Positions 24,412 to 35,874 of a stretch of DNA of 64,000 nt are shown piece after piece. The DNA comes from Bullera alba (Eukaryota > Basidiomycota > Tremellomycetes > Tremellales > Bulleraceae), in assembly GCA_001600095.1 (NCBI GenBank), contig BCIX01000001.1, positions 5,543,198 to 5,607,197 on the forward strand. The letters run 5' to 3'. The stretch's first letter is position 1, and each line of letters begins with the position of its first letter. The translations under genes and the position numbers were made by a program. The notes under the pieces are model-generated. The model saw only the letters and a list, made by a program, of their open reading frames with translations. It did no database searches and was not told where the DNA came from.

Positions 24412-25047
24412 ATGCCCCCAGCTCCGAGCAACTATACCTTTAGCCGAGACTACGAGCAGTTCAAGGCTGATCTGTCCACTGCGCTGACACAATCGGGAAA
24501 TGGCAACCGCATGGAGAGGCTTGAGCGATTGGGTTACATCCTAGAACCGAGGGAAGGCTCAACTTCAGCCTACTGCCGTGAGCAAGACACCTCCGACGTG
24601 TTCTTCCATCAGAGGAACACTGGCGATGACCAATACGAGCTTCATGCTGTGTTCTGGATGCCTTCCCTTTCGCCAGACGAGGATATCGGCCATGGCGGGG
24701 AACCTATTGAAACCGAGGGTGATCCGACGGTCAAGAAGAACTCTGTGGAGTCTTGTGATTTCGCTGACTATACCGGGGATGCTTGGATGATGCCGTCGAC
24801 AGGTCCGTTCCCCTGTACCCCGGAAGATATCATTGGAGGCTGGACGAAAGTTGCTATTTCCGCTCTTGAGCTCCTCACTGAGAGTGAAGATCGGCTGGAG
24901 GACGATGATGTGGAAACGGTCAAGGAGCAGAAAAGGCGCCTGCTTGAGGTCAAGTGGAATGGCAAAAAGCTTGCTAGGCAGATGACCCATCTCGTGGCGA
25001 CCCAAGAGGGCGTTGCGGGATCTATGGCTGATCCTGATTGGTCGTAG
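24412..25047 (+). CDS. Uncharacterised acidic protein, paralogue B
   Basis: An intronless 211-residue protein, MPPAPSNYTFSRDYEQFKAD at the start. It is a diverged tandem duplicate of the preceding gene. In the 38-residue core from G(T/S)TSAYCR to FW(T/M)P(P/S)L I count 25 identical positions by eye. The C-terminal half aligns through PCTPEDIIGGW and VETVKEQKRRLLEVKWNGKK, the latter a basic amphipathic helix. The linker is acidic but otherwise unlike paralogue A. The last residues extend beyond the alignment. The conserved Cys, His and Trp residues in the core could form a small-ligand or partner-binding surface, which is only inference. I do not recognise the family. Confidence 0.8.
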   Translation: MPPAPSNYTFSRDYEQFKADLSTALTQSGNGNRMERLERLGYILEPREGSTSAYCREQDTSDVFFHQRNTGDDQYELHAVFWMPSLSPDEDIGHGGEPIETEGDPTVKKNSVESCDFADYTGDAWMMPSTGPFPCTPEDIIGGWTKVAISALELLTESEDRLEDDDVETVKEQKRRLLEVKWNGKKLARQMTHLVATQEGVAGSMADPDWS

Positions 25048-25593
25048 ATTTGACGGGCCGACTGAATAAGGTGTTGATGGTTGGGCCGGCCTAGGCCGGC
25101 TTGCACGAGCAGGAGCGAAGTGGGTCGACGTTAGTCAGAGTTGTGAATGCAAGACGAGATAGGAGGTCAGAGTTCAATACAGCTTGGCTTTGGTAGCATA
25201 TCAGCGCAAACTTCCCAGGCCACCAGAACTCGTAGGGTTTATTCGCTGGCTGTCGTTGGACAGTATCCTCACACAGAGCAATACGGTGTGGGCCGTGTGG
25301 CCGGGATGTGAGAGGGAATGTTCGCCGTAGAAGTCCTGCCCAAGCAGATGAGTGCATTCGCCCTGCTCTTTGATTCGATCCCTGTACAACCGATGGCCCC
25401 CTTCGCAGGTCGACTTCCCCTGGACAGATCCCGGCAATGGACGACACAGTGCCCCAGATCGGCTCGCAAGTTTCCAGGTGAAGCTATCCTTGGCAAGCGG
25501 AGCAGCCGATGTGCGGATGTTGCAGGACGTTCATACGCCCTGGTACGCCGAGCTTCCTGTCGGATACCGAAAACGAGGGATCGCTGTTGGATA
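25048..25593. other. Intergenic, 546 bases
   Basis: This lies between the stop of paralogue B and the stop of the small minus-strand gene, so it is convergent. A ggccggcctaggccggc palindromic motif sits near 25083-25099. Overlapping open frames on both strands (about 25269-25637 minus and 25318-25728 plus) are not supported by splice signals or motifs. Confidence 0.5.
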
Positions 25594-25962
25594 TCACCGC
25601 TGTCTGTTGGCCTCGATGGTTCCCATTCTTCGCTCAAGGGAGAGGATCTTGCCGTCTACAAGATCTCGCTCCGTAAGGAGCTTTTGACGTTCTTGAGCCA
25701 ATCTAATCTGCAGTCAGACAACAGATAGCCAGTATAGTCTACGTAGACTCACTGCATCACTCTCGCCTGGACACCAATGCTTGCCGGTGCTTCAGAACTA
25801 CTGAGATCATCCAACTTGCTGGCCAAGACGTAATCTCGCAAAACGGATCCCGCAACAGCAGCAGCTGCCAGATCAGCGAGCTGACTCCGTGCAGGACTCA
25901 CCTGGGACTACCGTCAGACCCCCGAGGATCATCTTTGATGTGTTTGACAGACTGTTGAGCAT
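25594..25962 (-). CDS. Small spliced protein with hydrophobic N-terminus and coiled coil
   Basis: The start at 25962 reads MLNSLSNTSKMILGGLTVVP, then a 37-base intron (GTGAGT...CTGAT...CAG). The next exon, AAAVAGSVLRDYVLASKLDD, runs to GVQAR. Together the first two exons give a hydrophobic segment of about 20 residues followed by a soluble part. The second intron has two donors. Using GTGATG gives a tail IRLAQERQKLLTERDLVDGK plus ILSLERRMGTIEANRQR, an amphipathic coiled coil, with the stop at 25594 and 92 residues. Using GTGAGT, five bases further on, gives a short tail QLDWLKNVKSSLRSEIL, with the stop at 25656. The branch site CTGAC and acceptor are shared. The protein could be a small membrane-anchored, perhaps mitochondrial, subunit. 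I do not recognise it. Confidence 0.45.
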
Positions 25963-26193
25963 GTTGCGAGTGCCCAGTGACCGAGCAAAGTGAATGCCGA
26001 AGAGGACAGTGCAATTAGGGAAATGAAATGAAAACAACCTTCTCTTGGTACCTTTTTCCGGAGATCGCGTCTTTCAACACCCAACATCAACCACCATATG
26101 CCTGTTCATACGTCGTGTCTGTAGAGCGTTCACGACCACACGCGCTCCAGACGACGTACAGCAAGCTCAACGACACACTCTGCCTCCTCCTTG

Positions 26194-29100
26194 ATGAACC
26201 GCAAGAATGCGTTGGTCGAAACGGTACCACTACCGCACCCGGCGGAGGATCTATCCGTCGACGACGACTTGCTCAGTTGGGTGCTCGTCGATCAATTAGG
26301 TGCACTGCCCAACACCAAACTTGGAGTCCTCTCGCAACAGGTCAAGTTTGTAGGGCAGCCATTCAAGACAGAGGAGGTGCTCAACATCGTCAGAGAAGTG
26401 AGTGACTAGGCTCTGGAGGTCGGGGAAAGTGCTTTGTTGACACATTCCTAAGACTGTTACAAAAGGCCATTTGGCTCCTGCCATACAGCGACTGTCAGAG
26501 TGGGTCATCCCCGAAGATCAAGACTAACGTCAGGTTTCATTTGATACAAGATCATGTAGCTTCCAAGCTCACTGAGGGGCAAAAAGAGCGATTCATGCAG
26601 TACGTCAAGGCTAGCCGGGTCAAGGCTGATGTATAGGCATCTTCGGCGGTATCTTCTACCCTTAATGCCCAATTCTCGGGTCGAGTTCCACACAACAGCA
26701 CGGTACACCGCTGTCACAGGTCATGTCGAGCTGGCAGTATTTGCGACTCGGCCTCTAGCCGCAGGCATGGTGTTGCAAGAGCTACAAGGATCAGTCGTGC
26801 CTTTGCCGAATGAATGGCGGCAGGAAATGGACATTGGAGACGACTTTGCTGTACAGGCCGCCGAGGAGGAAGTCGAGTCCGAGTACGACAGTGGGGAGGA
26901 TTCGGATACTTCAGCTACTGGCTCCACAGCCAAGGGCAAGGGGAAGGTAAGGGATAAGGAGTCGCGGCGGGCCGGGCCTCGGAGAAGCGACAGGACCAAG
27001 AGGAGGGATTTCAGCATTGTCTGGTCCGGTCTCAAGCGATGCTTTCAGCTGTTCTTGGGGCCAGCCAGATTTCTCAACGTGAGTGAAGTCAGCCGTTCTG
27101 CACTGACTTTCAGCACGATTGTACTCCAAATGTCGAATTGCTGCGGCAGGGTAGATATGTCACTTTCCGTGTCCTAAGGTCGATCAAGATTGGAGACGAG
27201 ATCACGACGTTCTAGTGAGTCGATCCACGAGCTCTTACCCTCACTGAGTATAAGCTGACAGTACTGTAGTGGGGATCGGTATTGTGAGTCGTTAGGAGAT
27301 ATCACTCGCTGACCTTTCAGTCGGCAAGGACAACATTGAATGCTTGTGTTTGACATGTGAGAGGAATCAGAGAGGGGCGTTCACTCCCAAGACACAAGCT
27401 GGTGGTTCGCGATCCCAATCACGAGATGTCTCTGCTGCACCTTCACCACGAGTCCCCAAACCCAGCAACCTCAAACATGTGGCAAGTGGTGAAGACGCCG
27501 CCCTGAATTCCCCTGCCACCACCGAGTCGACACCAGGTCCACGAACACCGAGCAAAGGCAAAGAGAACGAAGCGGCCAGTGTGCTGGATGAGGTGTCCAT
27601 AATGTCGGACGATGAGGATTCAGATGGCGAACTTACTCGTCGTGAGCCATCGAAACGACTCGCGGCGAAGAAAGTCAAGCCTTGGGCGTACATGCGGTCG
27701 GTCAAGGGTGTACTTGAGGCGAAAAGTATCCACAAAGCGGCAAATCGTCCCCAGGCGCCAGTGGAATCTGTTGAGGATGATTTACCGCCCGACTTTCCCC
27801 GGTGTGCAACATGCTTGAAGCCATTACACGAACGTGTATGGTATGCCAATCGGTACTTTGATCATTGCAATAGGTGAGTCTGATCAGTATACACACAACT
27901 TCAGAGCTAAGATCTCTCGTAGATGTGTTCGCCACTCTCTAATCTTCGAATTGCCATGGCCAGCTCACAAGGCTCAAGACGTTCTGGAGTTCCCTCCGTC
28001 GCATCTCATACCCCCGAGGTGGAAGCCGTTCAAGATTTCATTGATACCGTTACCCTCGCTCTCGAAAAAGAAGCCATCTGAGCCGATCGTACCGATGCTC
28101 AAACATGACTACACGGCTGCGGACCTGCTACCCCTCAACAAGCCAGACAGGTCTGCGCTGCGCTTGAGAGCAATGATTGAGATGCAGGAGTTCATGATCG
28201 AGCAACTTCGGGAAGAAGCATGGGCTAAGCAATTGATGGAGGAGGAGATGGCACAGCAACTCGCCGATGAGAAGAATGACGCGGAAAGGCGCAGAGCAGC
28301 GGATCGGGCCAAGCGAGAAGCGGAGAGGATCCGCAAGCTGGAAGAGAAGCGTATCCAGGACGCTGGAAAGATCAAAGGCTCTGGCGTTTGGTCAAAGTAC
28401 GAGATGGTTTCTGCGGAGGAATGGCAGAGAAGGATGGACGAAAAGAACAAGGTTACTTCTGGAACTCGTCGCGGAGGACGCTTCAGGACTGCGGATGACG
28501 ATGCTGAGATGAGACAACTGGCCGAAGCGCAGATCAAGCGAGCTAGGGAAAAAGCGGAACGGGAGGAGGAGCGAGAGCGACAGAGACGCGAAGACTTGAA
28601 GCGCAAGCAAGGCTCCTTGGACTGGATGGCTACACCGGGAGCGGGGCCTTCGAACAGCCGTTCTATGGAGGAAGAGGCTGGTACCCCCGAGCGACCCTCA
28701 CGATCCCAATCGTCCGACGGCCCACGCCGAGGAAGACCGCCCGGATCAGGCAAGCATCAGAAGAAGAGAGCTCATGAGATGTTGGATCGGCAGCGACTTG
28801 AGCAGTCACAAGAGGATCCTCCAAACCCAACTCGATTGGAAGGAAGCTCGGCTCCGGAGAGAATACCGACTGCAGCTCGAAGTTTCGCACCGACTCCTGC
28901 CGTTCCAGCTGCTCCGGTGATGACGACTTCCCTGACGGGCACAGGCTTCGCGCGCACAATACATGACGCGAGGAAAGAGAAGCAACGACCCGATGCTCCC
29001 AGACCGACAGGTGCTAGTCTCGTCAGTACGCTCAGCGCCATGCCCAGTCCAGGAAGGCCAAGAGCGATCATGAAAATTACGCCCACCGACTTTTACAAGA

Positions 29101-30117
29101 AGAAAACAGACGGAATCGCAGCTCCTGCTGCTCCCCGACCCAGCTCATCTTCTACGACGAACCACAGTCCTCTCAAAAAGAGAGCAGATGCCACCTCGCC
29201 CCTCAATATCGCAGCATCGCCTTCTACGACCATTCCGCTCGCGAAAGATCGTTCGACGGCCGATTCTACCAGTAAGGCCTCGACGTCAAAGCCGCCTCTC
29301 ACCCCGAATTCCTCCCCCTTGAAGCTCAAAATCCAGATCAGTTCCAATCAAAAGGGCAAAGGCCCTTTAGTCCCAGCGGCACCGTCAGAAGAGATGACTC
29401 CCGGACGTCTGGTGGTTGGCTCCAACTCTTCGGTGTATATCCGTACCATGGTCGATCACAGGACGGGACAGACAAACCAGGTCATCGAGTTGTGCGACGA
29501 CGACGACGACGACGACGACTCCGTACAGGTCATCGGCTCTTCCGAGGAAGGGGACTCAGATGACGACAGTATCCGAGTCATCGACTCTGACGAGTTCGAA
29601 GCTGCGATTGCCAGAAACAAAGCTGCTAGTCTCGCTAAGAGACTGAGCAAGGCGGCCGTGTCGCGTCGAATTCGAGTTGACGACTCAGGCGATGACGAAC
29701 ACGATCAAGCGGTCATCAACAACGATGTGTTGGGAGAAGCCAGCGGCACAGCATCGACCGCTGACAGCTTACCGCCATCGCCGTCGTCCACCAGCAACCA
29801 CAGCTACGGCAGGGACGCTGCCACGACGGCTAGGAACGATCTGCCGGGTTCGAGTCGACGCCCATTCCTGATCGATACGTATAGACCGGAATCAACTCAT
29901 AAGCGAGACAGACTGTCTGAGGAGATTGAGGTGAGTCGTCCGGTACTCGTGCTATCACCAACGACACCTCGCGGTACAGTGAAACTGACGCCATGCCCAG
30001 ATACAAACCCCTAATAAGAAGCGAAGGACTTTCTTCCACAATGGTTTACTCTCGACCGTCGCTCCTAAAACCGCGACCCCGGCCACACTGCGACAAGCAC
30101 CTCCCGGTTTACCCTGA
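26194..30117 (+). CDS. SET9: Histone H4K20 methyltransferase Set9 (Suv4-20 family)
   Basis: Set9/Suv4-20 methylates histone H4 lysine 20, a mark used in DNA-damage checkpoint signalling and heterochromatin. The start at 26194 reads MNRKNALVETVPLPHPAEDL. Helical N-terminal region: LSQQVKFVGQPFKTEEVLNI, then FHLIQDHVASKLTEGQKERF, then HLRRYLLPLMPNSRVEFHTT. SET core: RYTAVTGHVELAVFATRPLA, an acidic insertion of about 70 residues, then RCFQLFLGPARFLNHDCTPN, VTFRVLRSIKIGDEITTFYG and DRYFGKDNIECLCLTCE. The NHDC and FYG motifs that bind cofactor and substrate are intact. A second Cys cluster (CATCLKPLHERVWYANRYF then DHCNRCVRH) follows at about 27800-27930. The long C-terminal half is a charged coiled coil plus disordered Ser/Pro-rich sequence with an Asp run. 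The final intron (donor GTGAGTCG at about 29931) leads to a last exon ending APPGLP. Confidence 0.9.
29496..29519 (+). repeat. (GAC)8 trinucleotide repeat
   Basis: Eight perfect GAC codons encode an Asp run in the acidic tail of Set9, followed by a second acidic patch (EEGDSDDDS). Such arrays change length easily. Confidence 0.9.
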
Positions 30118-30984
30118 GTCATTCGCTCGTTGGACTTCAGCATCACACTCACTCGGATCTCGTTGTATACCACAGCATGCTCCGCTGCCTATTGGAAGGA
30201 CTTTCATCTGCGGCAAAATTGACGGTACACCCTATGTATGCCGATGCATAATTCTCATGCTGCTCACTCACCAGTGGTGAGGTCGAGATTTGATCAGTCA
30301 CGGAAGGACAGATCGCACACCGACTAATTGCTGAGCTGTTTCGAAACATTGCAGCTGAGTTCAACCTGACTGTTTGAGGATCGAGGATGACTCTATGCCG
30401 CTCCTCGAGTGCTGATGTCATGTCTCAACAGCAGGGCGAAGGTCGCCGGCCACAGAGAGGCTCAGATGACTATTCGAAGAGCGGTGGACAGCTTCCTACC
30501 GACTCCGGAGCCCAGGCCGTGGCGGACGGAAGTTCAGCGTCGACTTCCAAACTGGGACGATATCAGCAGAGGCTCCGTTCACCACTCGGGGAGCAGCGAA
30601 GGCGAGGCCGAGCTCGTCATATGACGTGCGCTCCCCTCCTTTCTTTTTATGACACCGCTCGAAGGTCATTCGGATTATATCACATCGACTTGTTTGTCAT
30701 ATCACTCATCCTCTATCCTCGTGTACTTTACGCTGAGTTTACTCGACGTCCTTGGCGCCATGTAACGTGTGTCAGATGGATTCTCCTTTAGATGTGCCCG
30801 ATGTCTGCCTGAGTCGCTAGAAAGAGCGAACTCGCGCCGAGGACCCTTTCATTCTGGTCAGAGTACTGATCGCGCAATCTTGCTTTCAGAGACATATAAG
30901 ACGTTCGGAGACCAACGTCACGGAGGTGCACTCTTCGTATCAGCATCAAATTTCACCTTGCTCCCACTCATACAACTATTCAGA
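30118..30984. other. Intergenic, 867 bases
   Basis: This lies between SET9 and the next intronless gene, in tandem orientation. A TATATAAG-like element, acatataag, is at 30892-30900, 85 bases before the next ATG. Short frames here (about 30387-30791) are Arg/Ser-rich and unsupported. Confidence 0.5.
30894..30900 (+). promoter_or_regulatory. TATA box
   Basis: ATATAAG lies about 85 bases upstream of the start at 30985, the same spacing as seen for the two intronless paralogues at 23.3 and 24.4 kb. Confidence 0.6.
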
Positions 30985-31548
30985 ATGTCTCTCGAGCACG
31001 CAGAATTCACAGCCGGCGACGACCTCAGCGATTCCTTCGATGCCGTCATGAACCTGGATGGCCTCAACAACCCGATCCCATCCGTCGCCTACAAGCGAAG
31101 CCAATTGGCGGAGGAGCAGGATCGAGTCGGTGACACTCATTATGTGATCTCTGGCTCGGTACCCAACACCATTTTTGTGTTCTCTGGCTTGAGCAAGGAT
31201 CAAGCCAGAGTCACCTTGCTCGAAATTACCGACGACGGCAAAGGCTGGGACGAGGCCAACCAGAAGCTGTACGATGAAAGGACTCCGGAAGACGATCGAA
31301 CCGATGCCAGCGTGCAGAGCCTTATGAAACTGGGGAGTTCCAAGATAGAGTCACAGGACCTCTCGTCGGCTGTCCAGAAGGAGCTCCACAAGCTACTATC
31401 GACCTGGGAGGGAGCGACTCAGGTATGGGACGCGGAATTTCTTGAGGGAGGGGATGTCTTGGGCGTTATGAGTGCGTCTGTGGATGCACTCGTGAGCAGC
31501 CCCACCGAGCCCTCTACAGTCAGGAGGTCTGCCACCGACCCAAGGTGA
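30985..31548 (+). CDS. Uncharacterised intronless protein, 187 residues
   Basis: The start at 30985 reads MSLEHAEFTAGDDLSDSFDA. The protein is acidic overall, with a predicted strand-rich middle (HYVISGSVPNTIFVFSGLS then QARVTLLEITDDGKGWDEAN) and a helical section (LSSAVQKELHKLLSTWEGAT), and it ends in a Ser/Thr/Arg-rich tail. It has no signal peptide, membrane helix or known motif. The open frame continues upstream of the ATG, but that part contains the TATA element, so it is promoter. Gene style (intronless, TATA box, about 200 residues, acidic) matches the paralogue pair at 23.3-25.0 kb, but I cannot align it to them convincingly, so I do not call it a third copy. Confidence 0.7.
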   Translation: MSLEHAEFTAGDDLSDSFDAVMNLDGLNNPIPSVAYKRSQLAEEQDRVGDTHYVISGSVPNTIFVFSGLSKDQARVTLLEITDDGKGWDEANQKLYDERTPEDDRTDASVQSLMKLGSSKIESQDLSSAVQKELHKLLSTWEGATQVWDAEFLEGGDVLGVMSASVDALVSSPTEPSTVRRSATDPR

Positions 31549-32154
31549 TACCCGGTGTGCGTGTGCCGACGGCAGGAGTCTGTCGAGGATTAACACGAGA
31601 TGACATCTAGTTAGAGTATACAGTCAGCCAGTTTTGAGTAGCATGCAGGACGGTGGAGGAAGGAAGCACGGCGAGGCCAAAGGCAGGTATCGGCAGCTGA
31701 AAGCCAGTGCTGCCTCTGCACTGCGGGTTGGCTTTTCTGTAGTATATAGAGAACTCGGCAAGGTGGAGTAGGCAGACTAGTGCAGAGTACTCTACTTATA
31801 CGTTGGTCGAGAATTGAGATCCTCAGCTGAGTCGTCAGCTCGATCCTAGACGCGACGCCGAGGGACGCGCCTGGCGCCAGCCCAGTGGTCGGGAAGAACT
31901 AAATCCACCCTCCCACTTACCACGGTGCGGGATCCCTTGCGTTTCTCAGGGTTCTCCAGGTTGTGTGACCCCGCCTTTGCTCTGCCCCCACGCCTGTGCG
32001 CCTGATCCGGCGGTGCCGACATTCCAGCAGCAGCAGCTCCCCAACTGTCATGGACTGACTTCACACCACTCCACTTGTTTCTCATCCAACCTCTTCTCAT
32101 CCTCGACTCTACCTCGACTACCTCTACCCCTCACACCGCTCATTAATACCCAAA
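31549..32154. other. Intergenic, UGP1 promoter
   Basis: These 606 bases precede UGP1. The last 100 bases are strongly pyrimidine-rich (ctcatcc, cctctac, cctcacacc), typical of highly expressed basidiomycete genes. No gene is seen. Confidence 0.55.
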
Positions 32155-34306
<2,152 letters not shown>

Positions 34307-34587
34307 AGGGTGTTTTGACGTTGGGGGTACATTGGCCGGCCGCAGCTTGCCGGTGGTTTGATGGATACTTTTTCGGAGCTGGGTAGAAAGTATACTCGGA
34401 GCTGGTGTGATTATGCAGCATTGATGATCCGTACAGTTCCCATCGACCTTAGAGTTTCCAGCAACAAAGAGCTTGAAGCTTCAAGCGAAACATCAGTCTC
34501 GATCTAGGCCCTCCTCTTTTCACAATTTCGGTTGTCATTTGGCTTCTTGTCAATACTGCATACACTCGTTCATCTACATGCTATGAT

Positions 34588-35467
34588 CTAAGCTGCCGCT
34601 GCTGTCGTCACACCAACGTCGATTGGGGGGTTGGGTACGTCGGCCTGGGCTGCCTCAGCGTTGAGCTCAGCCAGAGGGTCAGCCGATTTCAGGTCGACGC
34701 TGTGGATACCATCTTTGTTGATGATGATGCAGTTGAAGTTGAATTTAACGGCAATTCCTACACACCCCGTTAGCCATCGTCTCCATGGCTACCGCACGCA
34801 ATGCTCACTTGTGTTGACTTCATCTATGCACTTCCTCAGTAGACCCAGACCGTCGCTGGCGCCCATTCCCTCGAACCACCACTTGTCCATCGTACTCAGA
34901 GCGACGTACATGCCCATACCCTGCGCGGCGTAGTTCACCACGGCCTTCGTGCCCAGGTAGTCGATCCAGTATAGGTGAGGAATGGTCGTCGTCGTGTCGT
35001 AGCCGCCGAGAAGGAGATTGACGGCGTATGGGGATCTTGAACGCAACGACTCGGCGAGCTGCCTACGGACCCAAGCTGATGCGGAGGGGGGAAGGAGGGG
35101 GTTGTGGTTTCTGAAAGATGACTGCTTCAGCAACATGGCCCCTTACGATGCTCCAATTCGTTCGACCGGGAGGCTGTGTCTAAGACTGCAATTATACTCA
35201 CCGGATATGATATAACCTCAAGTTTCTGTCAACGTAGTCGGCAAAGTTGTGGGTGTCTCCTGGTTCTCCACTGTAAGCCATGGCCATGTGAGGACCAAGG
35301 GCTTTGAGCTTGTTCTCGTCGGATTTCATGTTGATGACTCCTCGACCAGCGGACATGTCAGAGGCGAGGATGACATAGTCTTTGCCTACCGGGATGACCT
35401 CATCAGTATTGCTCGCTCAGTATGGTCGTTAGAAGTACCCACCGACTATCCCGAAAGCGCACTCCAT
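34588..35467 (-). CDS. PRE1: 20S proteasome subunit beta-4 (Pre1/PSMB2)
   Basis: A non-catalytic beta-ring subunit of the 20S proteasome. The start at 35467 reads MECAFGIVG, then after an intron KDYVILASDMSAGRGVINMK. Next come SDENKLKALGPHMAMAYSGE, PGDTHNFADYVDRNLRLYHI, RNHNPLLPPSASAWVRRQLA, YAVNLLLGGYDTTTTIPHLY, WIDYLGTKAVVNYAAQGMGM and LLRKCIDEVN. The protein starts directly with the beta-fold and lacks an autocatalytic propeptide and N-terminal Thr, as expected for beta-4. The last exon (AVKFNFNCIIINKDGIHSVD) continues into an Ala/Pro-rich tail ending in four alanines, slightly longer than yeast. It is divergent from the Arf exchange factor gene. Confidence 0.93.
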
Positions 35468-35874
35468 GATCGTGTTACCTCTAGGATTGATCCGTTCTCA
35501 GTGGGTCTACGGTGATTATTCCTTGGATCCAGCGGGTGTTCAGTGCGCGACTGTATGTGTTGGACGCTCGTGTGTGTGTAAGCTTGAAGTGAAGATGTAT
35601 AAGGTCGATGAGTTGAGGGACCCAGTCGAGGGTCTCGATGCTGGACGCTGGACGTTGAACGACGCCGCGCGTTGCTGACAGGCCCGCGAACACATTAGGC
35701 TCCCCAAAAGAAGCTTCGCCTATTTACCCCACGTCGCGGCGCGTGGAGGGTGTTACCATGTTGCTGTCCACTGTCGCGCTGTCGCTCATTGCAATCTTCC
35801 TTCGTACACTCGACGAGTGCAGACCCGATAGACTGAACACACAGTAGCACACCGACCTCCGGAACCTGGCGAAA
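35468..35874. promoter_or_regulatory. Divergent promoter, PRE1 / GEA
   Basis: 407 bases separate the two start codons. Near its centre, ccacg (35729-35733) and cgtgg (35742-35746) form an inverted repeat around a GC-rich spacer, a possible dimeric factor site. There is no clear TATA box. Confidence 0.45.

Noticed and set aside
25269..25728. Overlapping frames on both strands (122 and 136 codons)
   Set aside because: They overlap each other and the better-supported small spliced gene. Neither has motifs or splice support.
28109..28753. Ser/Leu-rich minus-strand frame of 214 codons
   Set aside because: Antisense to the charged coiled coil of Set9. The reverse of Glu/Lys/Arg codons gives Ser/Leu/Phe.
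30985..31548. Third copy of the paralogue family at 23.3-25.0 kb
   Set aside because: The TSAYCR and YELHAxFW core is absent. Only gene style is shared, so it is listed as a separate unknown.
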